Shown: positions 1 to 7,112 of the stretch, piece by piece
Layout: the number at the start of each line of letters is the position of its first letter
Numbering within the stretch: the stretch's first letter is position 1
Made by a program: the position numbers and the translations under genes
Origin: JBBSHE01 sp038253325
GTDB lineage: Bacteria; Actinomycetota; Actinomycetes; Propionibacteriales; Nocardioidaceae
DNA length: 16,631 nt
Reading direction: 5' to 3'
NCBI GenBank assembly: GCA_038253325.1
Contig: JBBSHE010000054.1
Coordinates: 1-16,631, forward strand
Notes under the pieces: model-generated
What the model saw: only the letters and a program-made list of their open reading frames with translations
Database searches by the model: none
What the model was told of the DNA's origin: nothing

Positions 1-380
1 CTGCCCAGGCGTTGGACCTGAGCGCCGACGGCACCCGGCTCGCGGTGATGAGCGTGGCCAACACCGGCGCGTGGTACGACACGTCGAGTGGAGCCCGCCG
101 CTGGTCCCAGCGCTGCGACGGCAACGGCCAGGCGGTCAAGATCATCGGCGACTCGGTCGTCCTCGGGTTCCACGACGGGTGCTCCGGAGTCACCGGTGTG
201 GACGCCACGATCAACCGGATCAGTGACGGTGCCCGCGACCCCAGTTTCAACCCCGTGTTCAACCTGTTCTGGGGCGTCCGGGCCATGGACGGCAACGCAT
301 CCGTCCTCGTCACGGCCGGCAGCATGACATCCGTCAGCGGCGTGCCCGTCGGCGGCTTCGCGATCTTCCCGAGCGCCTAA
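1..380 (+). CDS. C-terminal part of a secreted delta-60-repeat / beta-propeller-like protein (5' truncated by window edge)
   Basis: The frame read from base 3 is open from the window edge to a TAA at 378-380, so this is the 3' end of a longer gene. The roughly 125 visible residues have the texture of a beta-propeller: LSADGTRLAV, then IIGDSVVLGFHDG, then a NRISDGARDPSFNP stretch, and a last blade ending GVPVGGFAIFPSA. The DPSFNP-type turn and the terminal VSGVPVGGFAIFP are typical of actinobacterial delta-60-repeat/PKD-type extracellular proteins, where the last blade usually ends close to the stop. By analogy the full protein is probably exported, but no signal peptide can be seen here. It points towards the minus-strand catabolic locus and has no evident role in it. 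An unrelated WD40-like or quinoprotein propeller is the main alternative. Confidence 0.6.
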   Translation, partial: AQALDLSADGTRLAVMSVANTGAWYDTSSGARRWSQRCDGNGQAVKIIGDSVVLGFHDGCSGVTGVDATINRISDGARDPSFNPVFNLFWGVRAMDGNASVLVTAGSMTSVSGVPVGGFAIFPSA

Positions 381-420
381 CCCCGCGACCGCGGCCAGGC
401 GACAGGGGATAGTCGGGGTC

Positions 421-738
421 TACAAACCGTGGTGGGACGCGCTGTACGCCGCCCACGCCGACGTGGTGCTGAACGGCCACCGCCACAACTATCAGCGGTA
501 CGCCGCCCTGGACCCGTCCGGTCGGCTCGATTCAGCCAACGGGGTCACCCAATACGTGGTCGGCACCGGGGGTGAGCAACAGGTGACGGTCGCCGCCAGC
601 GCGCTCCCGCGGCCCGCCGTCTGGATCAAGACGTTCGGATACCTGCGACTGGTGCTCGGCGACGCCGGGTGGACGACCGAGTTCGTCGACTCGACCGGCG
701 CCGTGTTGGACACCTCGAGCGGCTCGTGCCACCAGTGA
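421..738 (+). pseudogene. Headless C-terminal remnant of a metallophosphoesterase (purple-acid-phosphatase-like)
   Basis: The frame from 421 reads YKPWWDALYAAHADVVLNGH, followed by RHNYQRYAALDPSG and QYVVGTGGEQ, and ends in GSCHQ with a TGA at 736-738. This matches the final third of secreted calcineurin-like phosphoesterases, where GHxHxYxR supplies the last metal-binding histidines and VGTGG follows. The usual upstream metal motifs (DxH, GDxxD, GNHE) are absent: upstream sequence in this frame only runs open back to 328 and lies inside the 3' end of the preceding gene in another frame. There is no plausible start before a GTG at 463, which would remove part of the conserved block. The fragment of about 105 residues cannot bind a complete metal pair, so it reads as the tail of a deleted gene. 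It converges on the barbiturase-family gene. Confidence 0.6.
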
Positions 739-815
739 GCGACGGCTAGCGCTACCTCTTGCCGGCCGAGCTCAGGACGCCGCGCTCACTGCGAACACAA
801 TCGGGAGATGCACCA

Positions 816-1961
816 CTAGCCCTCCGATGTCGGGTTGTAACCGGTCGGCTTCCCGTCGCCGAGATCCACGATCGCGGCGACCGGTCCGCCACCCTCCGGG
901 CCTTGATGGGCCGCGGACACCGACACGAACACGGCCGGATCACCGGTCACCGCCGCCGTGACACCCCCTACGCACGCCTTGATCTGACGGTGCCAGTGGA
1001 CGTCGGAGTCGTCGAGCATTGCGTTGCGGCGGCCGTGCACAGTGCCGTCCTGGGACGCCTCGCACTTGAGGAACACGTTCACGAGCCGACCGTCGAGGTC
1101 GGTCCAGTGCGGACGTTCCGGCAGCTTGAGGCCGGCGTTCCTGATGGCGGCCCAGATACCGTCCTGGTCCAGTGCGTCCGTCATCACCGAATGCCCGACC
1201 CGGTATCGTCCACCGACCCCGCGGACGTTCCCGACGACGACCACCTGGGCACGGTCCAGCTCGACTCCCGAGGAGCACGAGGCGACGGCAGAGAACAGGC
1301 TGCGGTTGTGCATGACGTCGGCATCCGACGGCATCGAGATCTCGCCGAGGCCGACGGCGACGCCGAGTGCGGTGCACCCGTTCGACAGGTCCATCGACTC
1401 GTGCGTGTGCTCGGTCCAGACCGCTTGCCCCCGAGACTTCGCGTCCCGGATCGTGTGAATGGTCAACAGCGGCGTCTTGGTCTGTACGTAGTGGACGTCG
1501 GCTGGGTCGTCGATCCCGGCTCGACCCATCGCCTCCCTGACGGCGCTGGCGACTTTCTCGATCATCGCAACCCGGCCGATGTCCTCGGGCAGCAACGTCG
1601 CGCTCATCGCAAAGCCGACGGTGAGCCGCAGCTCGTCCGTCCGGTCGGCCTGATCGACGGAGGTGGTCGCGAACACGGTCGCGTGCGGGCTGATGACGCC
1701 GTCCGTGCCGCCCGACCAGACGATCGGAACCCGCTTCACCTCGTCAGGGGTACGCGATCCGGAGGCGACGAGCACTTCACGGAACGCGCGGTCTGCGATG
1801 ATCCGCGTGTAGTCGTTCACCCCACCGTTGCCCTCGGTCTTGCCGATGACGGCGACCACCCGGTCCGCCTCGATCACACCGGAGCCGATCAGGTCCGCGA
1901 GCCCGCTGGCATCCGACACGTGCTTGATCGGGATCTTGCGGACCTCAACCGGCTCTGGCAT
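816..1961 (-). CDS. Ring-opening amidohydrolase, barbiturase / cyanuric acid hydrolase family (barbiturase favoured by context)
   Basis: This 381-residue protein has the length and internal threefold layout of the barbiturase/AtzD/TrzD family, which hydrolyses cyclic N-heterocycles (barbiturate to ureidomalonate, or cyanurate to carboxybiuret). Family blocks seen are GKTEGNGGVNDYTR (40-53), WSGGTDGVISPHATVF (82-97), NRSLFSAVASCSSGVEL (219-235), HRQIKACVG (324-332) and SAAHQGPEGGGPVAAIV (349-365). Candidate Ser-Lys pairs of the three domains are K41/S83, K162/S230-231 and K299/S346-348; the GPEGGG stretch matches the C-terminal metal loop. The ATG at 1961 has a strong AGGAGG six bases upstream. 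The gene overlaps carbamate kinase by 17 bp and is the last gene of the block. With a uracil-type permease and a molybdenum hydroxylase nearby, barbiturase fits better than cyanuric acid hydrolase. Sequence alone does not settle the substrate. Confidence 0.9.
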   Translation of the reverse strand: MPEPVEVRKIPIKHVSDASGLADLIGSGVIEADRVVAVIGKTEGNGGVNDYTRIIADRAFREVLVASGSRTPDEVKRVPIVWSGGTDGVISPHATVFATTSVDQADRTDELRLTVGFAMSATLLPEDIGRVAMIEKVASAVREAMGRAGIDDPADVHYVQTKTPLLTIHTIRDAKSRGQAVWTEHTHESMDLSNGCTALGVAVGLGEISMPSDADVMHNRSLFSAVASCSSGVELDRAQVVVVGNVRGVGGRYRVGHSVMTDALDQDGIWAAIRNAGLKLPERPHWTDLDGRLVNVFLKCEASQDGTVHGRRNAMLDDSDVHWHRQIKACVGGVTAAVTGDPAVFVSVSAAHQGPEGGGPVAAIVDLGDGKPTGYNPTSEG

Positions 1962-2925
1962 GGCTGTCCTCCTGGGTTGGCTCGACCTGGTTGTCAGGGC
2001 GGACGATCGTTCCCACCCGCTGATGCACCGCCTCGACGATCTTGCTCAGACTCGTGATCACGCCGGGCTTGCCCGACGCGCGTACAAAACGACAGATCGC
2101 GTCGACCTTCGGGCCCATGCTTCCACTCGTGAAATGACCGTCGGCCAGGTACGCCTCCATCTCGGCCAGTGCCACCGCACCAAGCGGCTCGGCCTGAGGC
2201 GTACCAAATCGCAGCATCGCGTGGTCCACGTCCGTCGCGATGACGAGGAGGTCGGCCGACACGGTGCGCGCCAGCAGGGCAGCGCCGAGGTCCTTGTCGA
2301 TCACAGCCTCCACCCCCCGCAGGGACCCGTCCGGGTCGCGTACGACCGGGATTCCCCCTCCTCCGTTTGCGATCACCACGAAGCCGGCGTCGACGAGCGT
2401 CAGGACGGCCCTGGCATCGAGGATCTCGCGCGGCTCCGGTGAGGCAACCACGCGCCGCCAGCCCCGCTCCCCGCGGTCCTGCCAAGTCTCGCCGTGGCCG
2501 GCCAGCACCGCGGCCTCCTCGGCGTCGAGGTAACGTCCGATCGGCTTCGTCGGACAACGAAACGCGGCGTCGTCGGCATCGACGCGGGTGCGGGTCACGA
2601 TCGCAGCGGTAGGGGTGTCGACACCGCGTTCGGCGAGTGCCGGCTCGAGTGCGTCCATCAGGATCATCCCGAGTGTTCCCTGCGTCTGAGCGTCACACCA
2701 GTCCAACGGCACCGGAGGTACGACCGCCGCGGCGAGCTCGTTCTTCACCAGCAGGTTGCCGACCTGGGGTCCATTCCCATGTGTGATGACGACCTCGATG
2801 CCGTCGGCGACCAGGTCGGCGACGTGTCGCATGGCCACCTCGGCGGCGGCGATCTGGTCCTCCGGCCCCACGCTGCCGTCCGCTGCCGTCATCGCGTTGC
2901 CGCCGAGCGCGACCAGGACTCTCAC
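1945..2925 (-). CDS. arcC: Carbamate kinase
   Basis: This amino-acid-kinase-fold enzyme interconverts ATP + carbamate and ADP + carbamoyl phosphate. In catabolic loci it usually runs towards ATP. At 326 residues it is slightly longer than the usual ~310. Motifs in order: GGNA (8-11), ITHGNGPQVG (47-56), NGGGGIPV (187-194), VIDKDLGAALLA (208-219), ATDVD (230-234) and GSMGPKVDA (268-276), all diagnostic. The start is a GTG at 2925 with only a weak AGGT about 12 bases upstream. The frame stays open a further 34 codons but has no ATG, GTG or TTG there. The 3' end overlaps the barbiturase-family gene by 17 bp, so the two are almost certainly co-translated. No carbamoyltransferase or deiminase that would make carbamoyl phosphate is present, so its substrate source in this locus is unexplained. 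Confidence 0.93.
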   Translation of the reverse strand: MRVLVALGGNAMTAADGSVGPEDQIAAAEVAMRHVADLVADGIEVVITHGNGPQVGNLLVKNELAAAVVPPVPLDWCDAQTQGTLGMILMDALEPALAERGVDTPTAAIVTRTRVDADDAAFRCPTKPIGRYLDAEEAAVLAGHGETWQDRGERGWRRVVASPEPREILDARAVLTLVDAGFVVIANGGGGIPVVRDPDGSLRGVEAVIDKDLGAALLARTVSADLLVIATDVDHAMLRFGTPQAEPLGAVALAEMEAYLADGHFTSGSMGPKVDAICRFVRASGKPGVITSLSKIVEAVHQRVGTIVRPDNQVEPTQEDSHARAG

Positions 2926-3060
2926 CCGACCGAACCTAGACGGCGACCGCGACCGCCACCACAGCGAGGTCCGACCGTACGGCTGGGAGATCGCGAAGTA
3001 ATACCGCCCGATCTTCCAGCCGTTGGGTCAGGCGACGGTCGGCTGCGTCACCTGCGTCGT
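2926..3060 (-). other. 135-bp spacer between hyuB and carbamate kinase
   Basis: This is the only sizeable gap inside the downstream block, where other junctions overlap or are 6 bp apart. It contains the long inverted repeat described separately. On the minus strand the carbamate kinase frame stays open from a TGA at 3028-3030, reading NGWKIGRYYFAISQPYGR and onwards with reasonable codon choice, but without a normal start codon. The gap could carry an internal promoter or an mRNA-processing/stability hairpin, or it could be the residue of a deleted sequence. Nothing in it can be assigned as a gene. Confidence 0.5.
2979..3023. repeat. 15-bp near-perfect inverted repeat with 15-nt loop
   Basis: ACGGCTGGGAGATCG (2979-2993) and CGATCTTCCAGCCGT (3009-3023) are reverse complements except at one position, where RNA could still form a G-U pair in one orientation. 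The 15-base spacer is CGAAGTAATACCGCC. Neither side is followed by a T-run, so a classical intrinsic terminator is unlikely. An intercistronic stability hairpin, an attenuating hairpin or a dimeric-regulator operator are the options. Confidence 0.75.
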
Positions 3061-4968
3061 TCAAAGCCAGTCGACCGCCGGTGCGGCGGCGCCGTCCTCG
3101 GCGAGCTGCGCGTACCCCGGTCCGCGGTCGAAGAACGGCGGGTCGACGGGGGCCGCTGCGCGTTGCTGTGCTCGCAGCGAGTTTGACGCGTCAATGTCGA
3201 TACTCGCCTGGCCGTCGGCGTCGACGGCGGCGACCACCCCGTAGTCGGACTCGGCGCCGGCAACCGATACCTTGCCCCACGAGACGTCGCGCGCGACGGC
3301 GTCGTACGGCCGATCCAGCGGGTCGCCCCAGCCGCCGCCGCCGGTGGTCCGGATCCGGATCGTCTCGCCGGCGCGGACCGGCTCGGCGTCGGCGAGTGCG
3401 TCGACCTGCCGCTCGTTCGGCCCATCTGGTTCGATCGTCACGTCGAACGGACGACCGGCCCGACCGCCGTTGACGCCCCAACAAGCGAGGATCGAGCGAT
3501 CCGCGATCGACATGAAGTGTGCGTCGCGCAGCATCCGGATGTGCTTCTCGTAGCCGAGGCCACCACGGAAGCGACCCGCTCCCCCGGAGTCAACGGCAAG
3601 TCCCAACGTCTCGACGATGAACGGGAACCGGCTCTCGCTGAACTCGGTCGGCAGGTTCCGGGAGTCGGGCACGACATGGATCGTGTCCTCACCGTCGGCG
3701 TAGTACCGGCCTCCAGAACCTCCGCCGAGGACCTCGCGCATGAGGTACGGCGTACCGGTCGCATCGTCGCCGTACACACCGGTATAGCGGATCGTCTCCT
3801 GGTCGGCCGGCATTCGGCCGTCGACCGCCTTGGCCACTACACCCGCGAGCACGCCGAGGAGGCGCAGGATCACGAAGGTCCGGGCGTTCGTCGGAGCGGG
3901 GAAGACCGGCGTGAGCAACGTGCCCTTGTCCGGGAACCGCATCTCGATCAGCGGCACGACTCCCTCGTTGACGTCGAGCTCGGCCATCCGTTCGGGGCTG
4001 CCGGCCAGGTTTCGCAGGATCGGGGCGAGCCACTTTTTCAGGAAGTTCCCGTCGGCGTAGTCGCCGCAGTGGTTGATCGGCCCCTTCGCCTGCGGCGCCG
4101 TACCGGTGAAGTCGATCACGAGCCGGCCGCCGTCGTCGGGGAGTTTGATGAGGGTGATCCGCTGGGTATGCAGCCTCGGTGAGTCGATGCCGTCGTGCTC
4201 GGCGTAGTCCTCCCAGACGTACGTTCCGTTCGGGATCTTGGACAGGATCTCGCGCTGGTACGTCGCCGTCGTCGAGTCGAGGATCGCGTCGAACGACGCC
4301 TCGACCAGATCCTTGCCGTACCGGTCGAACAGCTCGGACATCCGGCGCGCACCCATCAGGCAGGCCGAGCACTCGGCATCGAGGTCGGCTGCGAGCGACT
4401 CCGGCATCCGCGAGTTGCGGGTCATGATCTTGAACGCCTGCTCGCACCGGACGCCCGCATCCCAAAGCCGGATCGGCGGCACCATCAAGCCTTCCTGGAA
4501 GACCGACGTCGCGTTCGACGGCATCGACCCTGGTACCGAGCCTCCGATGTCGTCGTGGTGCCCGAATGCCTGCACGAACGCGACCACCTCCGGGCCGTCG
4601 CCGCTGTCGAAGAAGACGGGAGCGGTCACGCACAGGTCGGGCAGGTGGCCGATGCCACCCTCGCTGAGGTAGACGTCGTTGTGGAAGAAGACGTCACCTG
4701 GTTGCATCGTGTCGAGCGGGTAGTCGCGCACGACCGGATGGACCAGGGCCGAGTACGACCGGCCGGTGAGCTTGCGCAGGTGCCGGTCGTGGATCCCGGC
4801 TCGGTAGTCATGCGCGTCGCGGATCATCGGCGACCGCGATGTGCGCCCGATCGCCGTCTCGACCTCCATCTCGACCGACGCGAGGTACCCCTCGACGATT
4901 TCGACGAGAACCGGGTCGACGTCACGGACGTCCGTCAACCGGTACGGGGCGGGCTGCGGCGGGGTCAC
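3061..4968 (-). CDS. hyuB: Hydantoinase B / 5-oxoprolinase beta-type subunit
   Basis: Partner of HyuA in ATP-dependent hydantoinase/oxoprolinase-type enzymes, which open cyclic amides or activate carbonyls; cytoplasmic. From a GTG at 4968 the protein is 635 residues. Family features: PGDVFFHNDVY (90-100) followed by GHLPD (107-111), FGHHDDIGG (135-143), DFTGTAPQAKGPIN (286-299), GRFRGGLG (465-472) and TTGGGGWGDPLDRP (541-554). The frame is open 115 codons further upstream, but that stretch lies inside hyuA in another frame and is Arg-rich, so it was excluded. The GTG overlaps the hyuA stop by four bases (GTGA, 4965-4968) and has a GGGGGAG purine run just upstream. The roughly 80 residues after the GGGGWGDP motif make it somewhat longer than many HyuB proteins. 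The true substrate is unknown. Confidence 0.9.
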   Translation of the reverse strand: MTPPQPAPYRLTDVRDVDPVLVEIVEGYLASVEMEVETAIGRTSRSPMIRDAHDYRAGIHDRHLRKLTGRSYSALVHPVVRDYPLDTMQPGDVFFHNDVYLSEGGIGHLPDLCVTAPVFFDSGDGPEVVAFVQAFGHHDDIGGSVPGSMPSNATSVFQEGLMVPPIRLWDAGVRCEQAFKIMTRNSRMPESLAADLDAECSACLMGARRMSELFDRYGKDLVEASFDAILDSTTATYQREILSKIPNGTYVWEDYAEHDGIDSPRLHTQRITLIKLPDDGGRLVIDFTGTAPQAKGPINHCGDYADGNFLKKWLAPILRNLAGSPERMAELDVNEGVVPLIEMRFPDKGTLLTPVFPAPTNARTFVILRLLGVLAGVVAKAVDGRMPADQETIRYTGVYGDDATGTPYLMREVLGGGSGGRYYADGEDTIHVVPDSRNLPTEFSESRFPFIVETLGLAVDSGGAGRFRGGLGYEKHIRMLRDAHFMSIADRSILACWGVNGGRAGRPFDVTIEPDGPNERQVDALADAEPVRAGETIRIRTTGGGGWGDPLDRPYDAVARDVSWGKVSVAGAESDYGVVAAVDADGQASIDIDASNSLRAQQRAAAPVDPPFFDRGPGYAQLAEDGAAAPAVDWL

Positions 4969-7112
4969 GACTCCCCCGCCTCGTTGGTGATGACCAGATT
5001 GCCGTACGGGTCGACCTCCGCGTCGAATCCGGGATGAATCGGGACCGTCGACGAGTACTCCTCGACGATCGCAGGGCCGACCACCCGGTCCCCGGCCGCC
5101 AGGCTCGATCGGTCGACGACCACGGCCCTCATCCACTCGTCGAAGTAGACCCGCCTGCTCGCCGCGTCCGACGCCGCCACGGATACGCCGGCTGTCGGAA
5201 GGCCCGAGGCGGCGGTGTCCGGTGCCGTGGACTCGGATCTCGCGGCGACATCGAGGGGCCGGATGCTGGGCTTGTTGATCGGACCGATCCCGGTAACTCT
5301 CAGGTTGACCCACTCCACCTCCTGCCGGGGGTCGTCGCGGAAGTCGTACCCGTAGAGCCGGTGGTGCTCCGCGTGGAACGCCTCGGCAACGCCGTCGACG
5401 AGGTCTGGCGTGAGATCGCCGTCGGGAACATCGACCCGGACCTCGAACGCCTGGCCGAAGTAACGCAGATCCGCAGAGCGTACGAAGCGCCGTTGCGAGG
5501 CCAGGAAGCCCTCCACCGCCAGCGCGTCCTCGGCCTTGGCCAGCAGGTCGCCGATCACCGCAAGGAGCGAAACCAGGTCGAGCTCAGAGTGTCGGGTCAC
5601 GGCGGTCTGGACGTAGTCGTTGCGCACGTCTACGGTCAGCAGCCCGTACGCCGAGAGGTTGCCCGGATCGAGGGGTACGACCGCGCCCTGCAGGCCCATG
5701 ATGTCGACCAGCCGACACGCCAGCAGCGAACCCGACCCACCGAACGTGACGAGGTGGAAGTCACGGACGTCGAGACCACGCTTGACCGTGATCTGGCGCA
5801 GCGCGTTGGCCTGGTTCCACGCCGAGATCTCGAGGATGCCGGTAGCGCACTGCTCCCAGCCGAGGCCGAGCCGTCGGGCCAGCACCTCGACGCCGTTGCG
5901 TGCGAGCGTGGCGTCCAGCGGGACCTCGCCTCCGAGCAGGTGGGCGGGGATCCGGCCGAGCAGTACGTGCGCATCGGTGATCGTCAGCTCCGTGCCGCCT
6001 GTGCCGTAGCACATCGGCCCCGGCTCGGCGCCGGCCGACTGCGGTCCGACCTTGAGTGTCCCTTCCGGACTGACCCAGGCAATGGAGCCGCCGCCGGCCC
6101 CGACCGTCACGACGTCGATCATCGGTATCTTGCTCGGGTACGCCCCCACCCGCCCCTCGGTCGTCAGCGCCGGATGGCCGTCGATCACGACGGTCACGTC
6201 CGTCGACGTGCCTCCACCGTCGCACGTCACGACGTGCTCGAACCCGGCCGCCTTCGCGACGACTGCCGCCCCGAGCGCCCCGGCGGCAGGACCGGACAGG
6301 ACGGTGCTGATCGGCTGTTTGACCACCTCCTCGGCGCTCAGCACGCCGCCGTTGGACTTCATCACGTAGAACGGGACGGGTCGCGGCTCTCCGTTCCCGT
6401 CGTCGGCGTACGCCTGCAGCCGGTCGCTGATGCTGGCGACATAGCCACGGATGTCCGGCTTGACTGCTGCGTCGACGAGCGTCGTGACCGACCGTTCGTA
6501 CTCGCGGTACTCCCGGAGCACGTCCGACGAGATCGAGACGACGGCGTCGGGATGGACCTCGTCGATCACGTCGCGCATGGCGAGCTCGTGCGCCGGGTTC
6601 GCGTACGAGTGCAGGAAGCAGACTCCGATCGCCCCGATCCCCGCGTCACGGAAGTACGCCGCGGCCGAACGCGCCGCGTCGAGGTCGAACGGCCGGATCT
6701 CCGAGCCGTCGGCGGCGAGGCGCCCCGGGACGGTCTTCACCCGGTCGGCGGGGACGATCCGTGGTGGCTTCACCCAGAAGTACGAGTTGCCGTACCCGTC
6801 GGGCACCGACTGCCGAGCGATCTCGAGCAGGTGGGCGTACCCCTCGTTCGTGACGAAACCGAGGTTGTCGACCTTTCCTTCGAGCAGCTTGTTGGTGGCG
6901 ACCGTGGTGCCGTGGCAGACCGCCGACAGCGCGTCGCCGCCAAGGCCGAGCAGACCGAGGACCTTGTCGATACCGGCGATGAACGCGACCGCCGGGTCGG
7001 GAGGTGTCGACGGCGTCTTCGTGGTCGTGATCCGGCCGGTGTCCTCGTCGACGGCGACGACGTCGGTGAACGTGCCTCCGGTGTCGATCCCGACCCGGAT
7101 TCGCGGGCTCAT
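4965..7112 (-). CDS. hyuA: Hydantoinase A / 5-oxoprolinase alpha-type ATPase subunit
   Basis: This 715-residue actin-like ATPase subunit pairs with HyuB. The N-terminal GIDTGGTFTDV (8-18) is the phosphate-binding signature of the HyuA/oxoprolinase/acetone carboxylase group. HGTTVATNKLLEGK (67-80), VMKSNGGVLSAEE (250-262), STVLSGPAAGALGA (269-282), DGGGTSTDVTVV (298-309) and VGAGGGSIAWV (337-347) follow. The usual family motif is DMGGTSTD; here the second position is Gly. The ATG at 7112 directly precedes SPRIRVGIDTGGTF and overlaps the upstream stop by four bases (ATGA, 7109-7112); the longer 5' extension falls inside the previous gene and was rejected. Expected role is ATP hydrolysis that drives ring opening or phosphorylation of a cyclic amide. 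Carboxylase-type chemistry is an alternative, because acetone and acetophenone carboxylases share these subunits. Confidence 0.92.
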   Translation of the reverse strand: MSPRIRVGIDTGGTFTDVVAVDEDTGRITTTKTPSTPPDPAVAFIAGIDKVLGLLGLGGDALSAVCHGTTVATNKLLEGKVDNLGFVTNEGYAHLLEIARQSVPDGYGNSYFWVKPPRIVPADRVKTVPGRLAADGSEIRPFDLDAARSAAAYFRDAGIGAIGVCFLHSYANPAHELAMRDVIDEVHPDAVVSISSDVLREYREYERSVTTLVDAAVKPDIRGYVASISDRLQAYADDGNGEPRPVPFYVMKSNGGVLSAEEVVKQPISTVLSGPAAGALGAAVVAKAAGFEHVVTCDGGGTSTDVTVVIDGHPALTTEGRVGAYPSKIPMIDVVTVGAGGGSIAWVSPEGTLKVGPQSAGAEPGPMCYGTGGTELTITDAHVLLGRIPAHLLGGEVPLDATLARNGVEVLARRLGLGWEQCATGILEISAWNQANALRQITVKRGLDVRDFHLVTFGGSGSLLACRLVDIMGLQGAVVPLDPGNLSAYGLLTVDVRNDYVQTAVTRHSELDLVSLLAVIGDLLAKAEDALAVEGFLASQRRFVRSADLRYFGQAFEVRVDVPDGDLTPDLVDGVAEAFHAEHHRLYGYDFRDDPRQEVEWVNLRVTGIGPINKPSIRPLDVAARSESTAPDTAASGLPTAGVSVAASDAASRRVYFDEWMRAVVVDRSSLAAGDRVVGPAIVEEYSSTVPIHPGFDAEVDPYGNLVITNEAGES

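Noticed and set aside
739..815. Terminator between the convergent metallophosphoesterase remnant and barbiturase-family gene
   Set aside because: Only short palindromes (GCTAGC, CCGGCCGAGCTC-like) are visible, with no stem long enough to support a terminator call.
759..2057. Plus-strand open frame of 432 codons
   Set aside because: It is antisense to the barbiturase-family and carbamate kinase genes, rich in Arg/His/Asp/Val, shows no family motif, and is a codon-bias shadow in GC-rich DNA.
4969..5313. 115-codon 5' extension of hyuB
   Set aside because: Runs inside hyuA in another frame and is Arg/Gly-rich. The GTG at 4968 with GTGA overlap gives the family-like N-terminus.
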